Assembly (NCBI GenBank): GCA_003647275.1
Contig: QMMN01000027.1
Span: 1 to 33,025 of the forward strand
Direction: 5' to 3'
Length of the DNA: 33,025 nt
Source of the DNA: Deltaproteobacteria bacterium
Lineage (GTDB): Bacteria > Desulfobacterota > Desulfobacteria > Desulfobacterales > C00003060
The position numbers and the translations under genes are program-made. This document shows, one piece after another, positions 23,813-31,644 of the stretch (position 1 is its first letter; the number at the start of each line of letters is the position of its first letter). The notes under the pieces were generated by a model, which was given only the letters and a program-made list of their open reading frames with translations, had not been told where the DNA came from and searched no databases.

Positions 23813-24753
23813 TCGGAACCGTTCCTAAAGAAGATTTTCCCTTGGTCTCGGGAACCGCTGTATTGAAGGGTGGTTCTTTGTCCTTGAACGGTTACCAAAT
23901 ATCAGTGAATCGTGGCACACCCGCACTGATCGCTGCAACATCCATGGTATGCGAGACCCTCGGCCTCCCCAGGCCTTTTTCGTTTCTCGTGGGAGATATC
24001 GGCTTAGGAGATGGCAGCAGAAAGCTGTACAGGCACCTAAAAAGCCATCTTCCATCCCTGGGCGCCAGGATTATCGCCTTTCATTATCTTCAGCCTGATG
24101 TTGACTGGCATAACCGGATTTTGTGGGCACTGGAAGAACAGGGTAATCTCCCAGTGCTCATTGCTGATGCAGGATACATGTATGCGGCCAAGATGAGCGG
24201 TTTTGCTGCGAGCTACGATCTTTTTACGCCTGATATCGGAGAACTGGCCTTTTTGGCCGATGAAGTAGCACCCCACCCCTTTTACACCCGCGGCTTTATC
24301 CTGCATGAAGAAGACAATGTCCCCGGTTTGATTAAAAGGGCCTTTGAAGGGGGAAATGCGGCCAAGACACTATTGATCAAGGGATCAAAAGATTATATAT
24401 GTACCAAAGAGCGTGTCCTGGCGACTGTTGACACCCCAAGGGTGGAGACCCTGGAGCCCATTGGAGGCACAGGGGATACCCTGACCGGTATGGTAGCAGC
24501 CCTCACATATGGGGGATACCCTGTGGCAGAGGCAGCGATTCTGGCTGCCAGGGCGAATCGCTTGGCGGGGGCACTGGCCAATCCAACACCCGCAACCCAA
24601 GTTGTTGACATTGTTGAAAGGATTCCAAAGGCCCTGGAGGCAGTCCTGGATGAGGCAGGCAAGGTCCGCGAACAAATATTCCCCACCACTTGCTGCAGGG
24701 AGCTTCCATACAAAAGAGCACTCATAGATACTTATGCCAAAGGATCATGTTAA
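23800..24753 (+). CDS. NnrD/YjeF-C-like ribokinase-fold protein in selenium operon
   Basis: The protein has 317 residues. The C-terminal half shows ribokinase-superfamily ATP/ADP-site features of the NAD(P)H-hydrate dehydratase type: LFTPDIGELAFLADE, LLIKGSKDYIC, IGGTGDTLTGMVAALTYGG with the catalytic Asp, then AAILAARANRLAGALA. The N-terminal 60 residues (GTVPKEDFPLVSGTAVLKGG) do not match classic NnrD, and there is no NnrE epimerase domain. It sits between DUF3343 and selD, overlapping both (13 and 20 bp), so it is firmly in the operon. Either it repairs NAD(P)HX, or it is a kinase-fold enzyme repurposed in selenium handling; I cannot decide. The Cys pair near the C terminus (TTCCREL) is notable. 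Confidence 0.65.
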   Translation: MLALIGTVPKEDFPLVSGTAVLKGGSLSLNGYQISVNRGTPALIAATSMVCETLGLPRPFSFLVGDIGLGDGSRKLYRHLKSHLPSLGARIIAFHYLQPDVDWHNRILWALEEQGNLPVLIADAGYMYAAKMSGFAASYDLFTPDIGELAFLADEVAPHPFYTRGFILHEEDNVPGLIKRAFEGGNAAKTLLIKGSKDYICTKERVLATVDTPRVETLEPIGGTGDTLTGMVAALTYGGYPVAEAAILAARANRLAGALANPTPATQVVDIVERIPKALEAVLDEAGKVREQIFPTTCCRELPYKRALIDTYAKGSC

Positions 24754-25801
24754 TCTAACTGAAAAAGTCAGAGCCTCGGGCTGAGCAGCCAAGCTGAGTC
24801 CAGGGGACCTGGAAGCGGTGATGAAGGACCTTCCTGTGAGCAGCGATCCCCATCTCCTTGTGGGGATTGAGACATCTGATGACGCAGGCATCTATAAACT
24901 GAGCGATGATGTGGCCCTGGTACAAACCCTGGATTTTTTCACACCTATTGTCGATGATCCCTATCACTTTGGCCGCATTGCGGCAGCCAATGCTTTAAGC
25001 GATGTCTATGCCATGGGTGGCAGGCCGATGACAGCAATGAACATTGTCTGTTTTCCAGTCACAGATATGTCCAAGGAAATTCTCAAGGAGATTCTTCGAG
25101 GAGGACTGGAGAAGATTCATGAGGCGGGTGCTGTCCTGGTGGGCGGCCATAGCGTGGATGACCAGGAACTAAAATATGGCCTTTCTGTGACAGGCATTGT
25201 GCATCCTGAGAAATTCTTGACCAATCAAGGTGCTAAAGCCGGAGATCAACTTATCCTGACCAAACCCATCGGAACAGGTATCATTGCCACGGCCGTTAAA
25301 GGGAAGCTGGCCAGCCAAAAGGCCCTGGAAGCCATGATTGAGGTTTGCTCAACCCTGAATAAAAAAGCCTCTGAGGTCATGCTAAAACATGAGGCGCATG
25401 CCTGCACGGATGTGACCGGCTTTGGCCTGGGGGGACACCTTTTGGAAATGGCCAGAGGAAGTCACGTGGAGATCGCCATCCACGCCGAAAAGATCCCCAT
25501 CATGCCTGAAGCCAAAGAATACGCCTTGATGGGCCTGATCCCGGCTGGAAGTTATGCGACCAAACATTTCTGCGAGCACATGGTAGAGATTAAACCCGAG
25601 GTGGAAACGGTCTTCACAGATCTTGTCTTTGATCCTCAGACTTCAGGGGGCCTGGTCATCTCCATTGGGCCGGATAAGGCTGGGGCCTGCCTTAAAGAAT
25701 TGAAAGGCGAAGGCTCTCGATCGGCAGCGATCATCGGTGAGATCGTGGGCCCCCATCCAAAGGGAAAATTGCAAATTACCTACGAGCGTTCTTTGCCTTA
25801 A
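24734..25801 (+). CDS. selD: Selenophosphate synthetase SelD, selenocysteine-containing
   Basis: This 355-residue enzyme makes selenophosphate from selenide and ATP for tRNA-Sec and selenouridine synthesis. Read from ATG 24734, codon 17 is TGA (24782-24784) in GUAAKLSP, exactly where E. coli SelD has catalytic Cys17 and with the essential Lys20 kept. SelD is a selenoprotein in several anaerobes. A hairpin right after the TGA fits a bacterial SECIS. Downstream motifs are PHLLVGIETSDDAGIYKL, DFFTPIVDDPYHFGRIAAAN, GGHSVDDQELKYGLSVTG, DVTGFGLGGHLLEM and FDPQTSGGLVI. A GTG at 24818 yields an open frame but would lose the catalytic N terminus. The start overlaps the upstream gene by 20 bp. selA, selB and selC are not in the window. 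Confidence 0.94.
24799..24813 (+). promoter_or_regulatory. Bacterial SECIS-like hairpin for Sec17 of selD
   Basis: TCCAGG (24799-24804) and CCTGGA (24808-24813) form a perfect 6-bp stem with the tri-loop GGA. The loop begins 20 nt after the TGA (24782-24784). Known bacterial SECIS elements have a small apical loop with G in the first two positions, some 16-37 nt after UGA; this meets both criteria. It would recruit SelB with Sec-tRNA to decode the UGA. Confidence 0.75.
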
Positions 25802-26026
25802 TCAAACACCTTTTTGGTATTGTGCCAGCGTATCTTTTGCCGCGGAAAGGCGCTCATTGGCCCGTAAAACAATCTCAGATGCCTTTCTGATCCTTGTGGC
25901 TATTTCAGCCAACCCCTCAGATTCCAGCCTTTCTGCCACCCTTAGATATTCACTTGTGTGATCGCGATTGTGTCTGATCCAGTGATCGACCAGAATCATT
26001 AAACGTTTTGTTTCATCCCTTTGCAT
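25802..26026 (-). CDS. Small helical His-patterned protein facing selD
   Basis: This 74-residue, probably all-helical protein (RLMILVDHWIRHNRDHTSEY, then ERLESEGLAEIATRI, then VLRANERLSAAKDTLAQY) begins at ATG 26026, preceded by a near-perfect AAAGGAGG, good evidence that it is real. His15, His19 and His23 are spaced i, i+4, i+8 on one helix face with Glu26 nearby, a pattern suited to metal binding. Small proteins of the form HWIxHNxxH occur as uncharacterised families in anaerobes; function unknown. Its stop abuts the selD stop with no gap (convergent), so transcription of each could run antisense into the other. Confidence 0.72.
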   Translation of the reverse strand: MQRDETKRLMILVDHWIRHNRDHTSEYLRVAERLESEGLAEIATRIRKASEIVLRANERLSAAKDTLAQYQKGV

Positions 26027-26143
26027 GACAACCTCCTTTGTGTTTTTCTATGAATCCCGCTGCTGATTGTAAAAAAGATCCCTCTGGACAGTGCACAGAA
26101 TCCACTGGAAGCCCTTTGACTCGATGTGATATGAGTATGAAAA

Positions 26144-27493
26144 ATGGAAACTGAGCTGAATAGATGCAAGCGGTGCGGCCAATGCATGAGTGCGTGCCCT
26201 GTTTACCAGACGACCTTCCGAGAAGTTGATGTGGCCCGTGGAAAATTGGCTCTCCTGGAATGTGTAAAAGAGGGAACCCTCAGGTGGTCAAGCCGCTTTG
26301 AAGAAATCCTTTCGCGATGCCTTCTGTGCGGTGCATGCGCTCAGGTTTGTGCAAACAGGGTTCAGACCACTTTGATGATCCAATCGGGTCGCCAGTGGTT
26401 CTTTGCGGCCGGAAAGAAACCCAAATCGCGCAGGACAGTCCTCAGGAACGTCAGGAAAGGGCACTTGCCCGCCAAAGTCCTTCTCAAAGGTGGCGCGCTC
26501 CTCCAGGCCCTGGTGTGCAAAAAGATTCCCGAGACGAGCGGTCTCCATCTTCGATTTCCTCTCTCGTTTTTTACCGAAAGGCACACCGTTCCCCCCATTG
26601 CCTGGACCCCTTTTCTGGATGACTTCCGACCCCGGCCAGACGTCAGCGCAGAAGGCCCACGAATTGGATTTTTTGTGGGTTGCGGTGCCAACTATCTCTT
26701 TCCAGAGATGGCGTGGGCCCTTGTACGCATCTTGCGGCAGATAGGAGGAACTCTATTCATACCCCGGGACCAGGTTTGCTGTGGGCTACCTGCCTTCGTC
26801 TCCGGTGATACCAAAACCGCCCGAAAGTTGGCCCGAAAGAATATTGAGGTGTTTGCATCTTTGAAGCTTGATGCCATTTTGACCGTGTGTGCCTCCTGTG
26901 GGTCCCATCTCAAGGCTTTGGCGTCGCTGTTTGCCGACGATCCTTCATCCTGTGATGCTGCAGCCTCAATGGCTCAAAAGCACATGGACGCTATGGCCTT
27001 TCTGGTAGACCATCTTGGCCTTGAGGCATACCTTAAGACCCTTCATTCGGGTGAAGCCCCGGGCAGCACAGGGACCTTGCGCGTGGCCTACCATGACCCT
27101 TGTCATCTAAGAATCGGGCAGGGAATCACACAGGCCCCCAGAAGACTCCTTACGGCGGTACCCGGGGTGCAACTGGTGGAAGCCCCACACCCCGGCCAAT
27201 GTTGTGGCCACGGAGGGGATTTTAACCTTTTTCATTTCTCCCTGTCGATGAAAATTCTGGACCGGCGGATGCAGGACTTGGAAAAGGTGAAACCCGACAG
27301 GATTGTAACGGGTTGCACCGGGTGTCTTTTGCAGTTTGCCGAGGGAATAGGCCGACGGGGTCTGGCTGGAAGAATCAAGGTTTGCCACCCTCTGGTGCTG
27401 GTGGAAAGGGCTATTGCACCCTGTCCGATTCCAGCCCAGTCTCGAAAAAATCTTCCAGTATTTCAAGCTGAAGATACTGATCCTGCGCAATAG
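26144..27493 (+). CDS. GlcF/HdrD-like iron-sulfur (CCG-domain) oxidoreductase subunit
   Basis: This 449-residue protein has two N-terminal [4Fe-4S] motifs: Cys8/11/14/18 (CKRCGQCMSACP) and Cys59/62/65/69 (CLLCGACAQVC). Two CCG (DUF3400-type) cysteine-rich domains follow: VCCGLPAFVSGD with CASCGSHLK, and YHDPCHL, QCCGHGGDFN with GCTGCLLQF. The order matches glycolate oxidase iron-sulfur subunit GlcF and lactate-oxidase or HdrD-like proteins, which pass electrons from a flavin dehydrogenase to quinones or disulfides. No FAD subunit (GlcD) is adjacent, so the donor is unknown. ATG 26144 has a poor ribosome site but gives the expected N terminus. The last 83 bp overlap the convergent Cys-rich gene. 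Confidence 0.85.
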   Translation: METELNRCKRCGQCMSACPVYQTTFREVDVARGKLALLECVKEGTLRWSSRFEEILSRCLLCGACAQVCANRVQTTLMIQSGRQWFFAAGKKPKSRRTVLRNVRKGHLPAKVLLKGGALLQALVCKKIPETSGLHLRFPLSFFTERHTVPPIAWTPFLDDFRPRPDVSAEGPRIGFFVGCGANYLFPEMAWALVRILRQIGGTLFIPRDQVCCGLPAFVSGDTKTARKLARKNIEVFASLKLDAILTVCASCGSHLKALASLFADDPSSCDAAASMAQKHMDAMAFLVDHLGLEAYLKTLHSGEAPGSTGTLRVAYHDPCHLRIGQGITQAPRRLLTAVPGVQLVEAPHPGQCCGHGGDFNLFHFSLSMKILDRRMQDLEKVKPDRIVTGCTGCLLQFAEGIGRRGLAGRIKVCHPLVLVERAIAPCPIPAQSRKNLPVFQAEDTDPAQ

Positions 27494-27611
27494 CGCAACG
27501 AATATTTAACTGACACCAATTCCGGCAGAGGGTGTCGTCAGGATCGTAGTGCCCAAAGCAGTCGAACTTGTCTTTTAAGAGCTTTGGATCAAGAATCGTT
27601 TTTCTCATCAT
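27411..27611 (-). CDS. Small four-Cys protein
   Basis: This 66-residue protein (65 if the second ATG at 27608 is used) has four Cys in a compact block (Cys18, 29, 33, 39: FDCFGHYDPDDTLC, RNWCQLNIRCAI) with acidic and aromatic residues. This looks like a zinc or Fe-S site followed by an amphipathic helix (YLQLEILEDFFE). I do not recognise a named family. Its start overlaps the end of the upstream phosphatase gene by 20-23 bp, implying coupling, and its end overlaps the convergent Fe-S gene by 83 bp. The non-random Cys spacing and operon position argue it is real despite no clear ribosome site. Confidence 0.6.
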   Translation of the reverse strand: MMRKTILDPKLLKDKFDCFGHYDPDDTLCRNWCQLNIRCAIAQDQYLQLEILEDFFETGLESDRVQ

Positions 27612-28383
27612 ACGTTAACAGCGCCACCATCTCGTGGTGGATATGGCCATTTGTTGCTACAATTTCTTTTTTTTCGATGCCATAAGGTCGATTTGAAAAG
27701 TCGGAAATGGTTGCTCCGGCTTCCTGGGCGATGACCATACCAGCTGCTGTATCCCATGGGGCCAGATTTTGTTCCCAGAAACCGTCAAATCTGCCACAGG
27801 CCACATAACATAAATCCAGGGCCGCTGACCCCAGCCGGCGAATCCCCTGGGCAGCCATGAGGGATCGCTCGAGACGGCAAATCAACGGTCGTATCACGGG
27901 CTGCAAGTCATAGGGAAAGCCCGTGACCAGTAAACTTTCACGAAGACGCTTTGTGCTGGAGACATGAATGGGTCGGCCATTGAGCGATGCGCCCTGACCT
28001 CGGGTACCGCAGAAGAGTTCCCCTGTAACCGGATTCAAGACCAACCCAAATACAATATCCCCTTCAAAAGCAAAGGCAATGGACAGACAAAACCAGGGTA
28101 AGTGATGAGCATAATTGGTGGTCCCATCTAAGGGATCTATAATCCACTCATACGGGTCTGTCCCCGGAGTGACACCACTTTCCTCGGCTAAGATGCTGTG
28201 GTCTGGGAAAACAGCCCGGATGAGCTGAATGATGGCACTTTCAGAGGCCAAGTCGGCTTCGGTGACCAAATCAATAGCGCCTTTTTTTTCGACTGTATGG
28301 GTTTTGCCCCAGTAATTTTGAAGGATTTCGCCTGCCCGAGCTGCGGCGGCCAGGCCGATGTTCCTGATTTTTCCCAGCTCCAC
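27589..28383 (-). CDS. Inositol monophosphatase family protein (SuhB-like)
   Basis: This 264-residue Li+-sensitive Mg-dependent sugar-phosphatase fold has LVTEADLASE, the EES metal motif (Glu67-Glu68), WIIDPLDGTTNYAHHLP (Asp83, Asp86) and the C-terminal LAPWDTAAGMVIAQEAGA. It dephosphorylates inositol-1-phosphate or related sugar phosphates, possibly also acting in rRNA processing like E. coli SuhB; substrate not deducible. The start is GTG 28383, placed where family similarity begins. A weak TTGACT/TATACA pair with a 15-nt spacer lies just upstream (28394-28420, minus strand). Confidence 0.9.
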   Translation of the reverse strand: MELGKIRNIGLAAAARAGEILQNYWGKTHTVEKKGAIDLVTEADLASESAIIQLIRAVFPDHSILAEESGVTPGTDPYEWIIDPLDGTTNYAHHLPWFCLSIAFAFEGDIVFGLVLNPVTGELFCGTRGQGASLNGRPIHVSSTKRLRESLLVTGFPYDLQPVIRPLICRLERSLMAAQGIRRLGSAALDLCYVACGRFDGFWEQNLAPWDTAAGMVIAQEAGATISDFSNRPYGIEKKEIVATNGHIHHEMVALLTYDEKNDS

Positions 28384-28471
28384 AACCTAAATTTGTATAA
28401 GATCCTAACCGTAAAGTCAATAATATAATCACGGTCTGTTGCCCAAACAACCATACACACACGCAAAACCT

Positions 28472-29212
28472 CTATGTCCCGAGCACATCCTGTACGAAAC
28501 GGCTCATCCGTTTAAAGTGGGTCCCTTTCCAGTAAGCCCGATGACAGGCAGTACACAAAAAAAACGCTCGGTAGGTGGCCTTCACCCTTTCGGGGAGCCT
28601 GTGGGCAACCTCTTGCCTTGATGTGGGTTCGAGTAGCCCATTGCAGTAAAGACATCTTGAAAAGGGGCGTACTTCAGCGTATAGATCCAGACGCTGGAAG
28701 ATCGATTTAAGCTGCATTCTGGTATCAACATCTCTGACCAGAATCCCGCGGGTTATGGGTTTGCGCTTCAAAAGATGTTTGCTCCGAGTTAGCAACACTC
28801 GATTTTCCTGAACAGAGAGCTTGATGAGGGCATTCGGGTTGAAGTCGTTGTTATAGAACGTGTCAAATCCAAAAAGCCGCAGGTACCTTGCCAGCTTGCC
28901 AAGGTGGACGTCTGCGATGAATCTGACATGTCGTAGCGGCCTTGGCCCGAGGCGCCTGAAAGGCCTAATATCGAAAGATTCAAAAACAGGGTAGACACTG
29001 ACCCGCTCTCCACCTTCAAGGGGGTACGTGAAGTCCACCGACACACCATTTACAAGGATCAGGTCAACCTCGGTATAGGGGACGCCCAGGGATCCAATCA
29101 CTTCCTTGACCGTGCTGTTTGGACTGAAAGAGACGGGAAAATCCTTCTTCCTCTTTTCCCTTGGGAGAAATTCATTCAGCTCTTCATAGAAGCGAAAGGT
29201 TACTTGCGGCAT
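28472..29212 (-). CDS. Mut7-C RNase-domain protein with N-terminal ubiquitin-like domain
   Basis: This 246-residue protein has, at residues 1-78, a beta-grasp Mut7-C_ub domain (VTFRFYEELNEFLP, SVDFTYPLEGGERVSVYPVF). Residues 95-180 are the Mut7-C PIN-like nuclease fold (RFIADVHLGKLARYLRLFGF with Asp101, LLTRSKHLLKR, GILVRDVDTRMQL). A zinc ribbon follows with Cys187/190 (CLYC) and Cys220/223 (CTAC). The family is predicted to be an RNase, with the ubiquitin-like domain possibly resembling ThiS/MoaD; no characterised function is firmly known. ATG 29212 begins directly at the domain. The divergent recD2 gene lies 236 bp away. Confidence 0.88.
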   Translation of the reverse strand: MPQVTFRFYEELNEFLPREKRKKDFPVSFSPNSTVKEVIGSLGVPYTEVDLILVNGVSVDFTYPLEGGERVSVYPVFESFDIRPFRRLGPRPLRHVRFIADVHLGKLARYLRLFGFDTFYNNDFNPNALIKLSVQENRVLLTRSKHLLKRKPITRGILVRDVDTRMQLKSIFQRLDLYAEVRPFSRCLYCNGLLEPTSRQEVAHRLPERVKATYRAFFLCTACHRAYWKGTHFKRMSRFVQDVLGT

Positions 29213-29304
29213 TAAAATATCCTATCAGACGTAGTTGTAATACTCAATGGGAAACGATTTGGCCGAAGGCTGATAAAGGCTGGCAAGAAGGGCGTTCAAA
29301 TCGA

Positions 29305-29333
29305 TTGACATATTGCTCTGCGTTCGTTAACCT
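29305..29333 (+). promoter_or_regulatory. Candidate sigma70 promoter for recD2
   Basis: TTGACA (29305-29310), a 17-nt spacer and TAACCT (29328-29333) lie 115 bp before the recD2 start. The -35 is perfect; the -10 matches only three positions. It sits in the 236-bp divergent gap, which otherwise shows only a short CCCCT/AGGGG stem. Confidence 0.35.
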
Positions 29334-29448
29334 ATTCAAAATACGTCTAATTACTTACTATGCCCCTTGCGTAACAATACAGGGGTAAGAGGAGTAGTTT
29401 CCCTTACCTCAATAATGAAGAACTGTTATCATTGTGCAGGAATCCTTT

Positions 29449-31623
29449 ATGACAAAAACCCTGGAAGGCCACCTGGAACGGATTGTCTACCATAACGAGG
29501 ACAACCACTACACAGTAGCCAAGTTAAAGGTCAGGGGAAACCCCGAACTGGTGACAGTCGTAGGCCAACTGACAGGGATCACGCTGGGCGAGGTATTGAG
29601 GCTCTGGGGAGACTGGGAGACCCATCCCAAATATGGACAGCAGTTTAAGGCCACTGGCTATCGTGTCAGTCTTCCCGCCCAGATCCACGGAATTCAAAAG
29701 TACCTGGGGTCAGGCCTGATCAAGGGGATTGGCCCTGAGATGGCAAAGCGATTGGTGGAACGCTTTGGTACCAAGACCCTGGAGGTCATTGAACATTCTC
29801 CTGATGATCTCCTCGGCGTCAAAGGGATTGGCGAAAAGCGACTTCAGATGATTCTCAAGGCCTGGGAAGGTCAAAGAGAAATCAGGGACGTGATGATCTT
29901 TCTTCAGGGCCACGGGGTGAGCACCGGCTATAGCGCCAAGATATTCAAGCAGTACGGCCATGATGCTATCCGGGTGGTGCGGGAAAACCCTTACCGGCTG
30001 GCATCTGACATATTCGGCATCGGCTTTCTCATTGCTGACCGCATTGCAGAAAAAGTCGGCATTGCCAAAGATGCCATGATACGGGCTGAAGCGGGCATCA
30101 TTCATGTGTTGGAAAAGATGTCTAATGAGGGACATATGTTTGTCCTGTATGATCAACTACAGGATCGGGCTGAAACGCTCCTTGAGATAGACCGCACCGT
30201 GCTTGAGACGGCTGTGGAAAATCTGGCGGCGTCGGGGCGCATTGTCCTGGAAGACTTTCACCTTGAGAATGATCCGTCCAAGGCGATGACAGCGGTCTAC
30301 CTGAAAACTTTTTATGCGGCCGAGGTGGGATTGGCCAACCGCCTTAAGGCCCTGTTTTCTGTCCCCGTCAAGGCCCTTGGTATGGATGCTGGGCGTATAG
30401 AAAGATTAATTCAATACAGACTGGCCATCATGCTTGCAAAAGAACAATGGTTTGGCCTGCATACAGCACTTTCCCATAAGGTGTCGATTATTACGGGTGG
30501 ACCTGGGACGGGTAAGACGACCTTGGTCAAGGCTATCCTGGCGGTCTTTGAGGCAGCCGGAAAGCAGGTTGTGCTTTGTGCACCAACGGGCCGGGCGGCC
30601 AAAAGGCTTTCGGAGGTCACAGGCCATGAGGCAAAAACGATCCATCGTCTTCTCGTGTATAACTTCAAAAGCGGCGGGTTTCAAAAAAACGAAAAAGACC
30701 CATTGGATGCTGATGTGGTGATTGTGGATGAGGCATCCATGGTCGATACCTTTTTGATGTATCACCTGGTTAAGGCGGTTCCCATGACTGCCGTGCTAAT
30801 CCTGGTGGGCGATGTCTATCAGCTTCCTTCTGTGGGGCCTGGAAATGTGCTTCGGGATATGATCGACTCCAATCAGGTCGCTGTTGTATTTTTAAAAGAG
30901 ATCTTCAGACAGGCCCAGAAGAGTCTGATCATCGTAAATGCCCACAGGATCAACCAGGGGTTTCCCCCAACAATGCCAGATTCCAACCGTGATACCTTGG
31001 AGGATTTTTACTTTATCGAGCAAGAGGATCCCGAAAAGGTGCTTTCAATCATCTTGGAGCTTTGCTGTGAGCGGATTCCAGGTCGTTTTAAGCTTGACCC
31101 CTTGTCAGACATCCAGGTGCTGAGCCCCATGCACAAGGGGATTGTCGGCACAACGAACCTTAATCGCGTGCTTCAACAGGCTCTGAATCCTTCCAACGAC
31201 ACGATTGAGCGTATGGGACGTACCTTTAAGTGCCGGGACAAGGTCATGCAGGTTAGAAATAATTATGGAAAAGAAGTCTTCAACGGGGATATTGGAACCA
31301 TCAGCCGCATTGATCGCGATATGCAAAAAATCACTGTGGAATACGATGGCCGGGCTGTCGACTATGAGTTTGGTGAACTCGACGAGCTTGTTCTGGCCTA
31401 TGCCGTGTCCGTGCACAAATCCCAGGGCTCAGAATATAGGGCTGTGATCCTACCGGTGATGATTCAACACTTTATGCTGCTTCAGAGAAACCTTGTATAT
31501 ACCGGGGTGACCCGTGCAAAAGAGTTGGTTGTGCTCATTGGAACCAAGCAAGCCCTGGCCATTGCCTTGCGAAACGACACCCCGAAAAAGCGCATGACCC
31601 GCCTTTGCGAACGGATGCAGTGA
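29449..31623 (+). CDS. recD2: RecD2-type ATP-dependent DNA helicase
   Basis: This 724-residue SF1B 5'-3' helicase has an N-terminal OB-like region (LEGHLERIVYHNEDNHYTVA), tandem helix-hairpin-helix (GLIKGIGPEMAKRLVERF, LLGVKGIGEKRLQMIL, IFGIGFLIADRIAEKVG), Walker A GGPGTGKTT, APTGRAAKRL, VDEASMVD (Walker B), GDVYQLPSVGPGNVL, KEIFRQAQKS, and C-terminal YAVSVHKSQGSEY with VYTGVTRAKELVVL. The N-terminal extension marks RecD2 rather than the RecBCD subunit. ATG 29449 has AGGA upstream; the GTG at 29434 overlaps that site. It probably acts in repair outside RecBCD. galE follows by 21 bp. Confidence 0.93.
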   Translation: MTKTLEGHLERIVYHNEDNHYTVAKLKVRGNPELVTVVGQLTGITLGEVLRLWGDWETHPKYGQQFKATGYRVSLPAQIHGIQKYLGSGLIKGIGPEMAKRLVERFGTKTLEVIEHSPDDLLGVKGIGEKRLQMILKAWEGQREIRDVMIFLQGHGVSTGYSAKIFKQYGHDAIRVVRENPYRLASDIFGIGFLIADRIAEKVGIAKDAMIRAEAGIIHVLEKMSNEGHMFVLYDQLQDRAETLLEIDRTVLETAVENLAASGRIVLEDFHLENDPSKAMTAVYLKTFYAAEVGLANRLKALFSVPVKALGMDAGRIERLIQYRLAIMLAKEQWFGLHTALSHKVSIITGGPGTGKTTLVKAILAVFEAAGKQVVLCAPTGRAAKRLSEVTGHEAKTIHRLLVYNFKSGGFQKNEKDPLDADVVIVDEASMVDTFLMYHLVKAVPMTAVLILVGDVYQLPSVGPGNVLRDMIDSNQVAVVFLKEIFRQAQKSLIIVNAHRINQGFPPTMPDSNRDTLEDFYFIEQEDPEKVLSIILELCCERIPGRFKLDPLSDIQVLSPMHKGIVGTTNLNRVLQQALNPSNDTIERMGRTFKCRDKVMQVRNNYGKEVFNGDIGTISRIDRDMQKITVEYDGRAVDYEFGELDELVLAYAVSVHKSQGSEYRAVILPVMIQHFMLLQRNLVYTGVTRAKELVVLIGTKQALAIALRNDTPKKRMTRLCERMQ

Positions 31624-31644
31624 AAGGATTCAGGAGCATTTGCC

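Noticed and set aside
24818-25801. SelD starting at GTG 24818
   Set aside because: It would drop the catalytic residue and Lys20. The frame continues upstream through a TGA at codon 17 with a SECIS-like hairpin.
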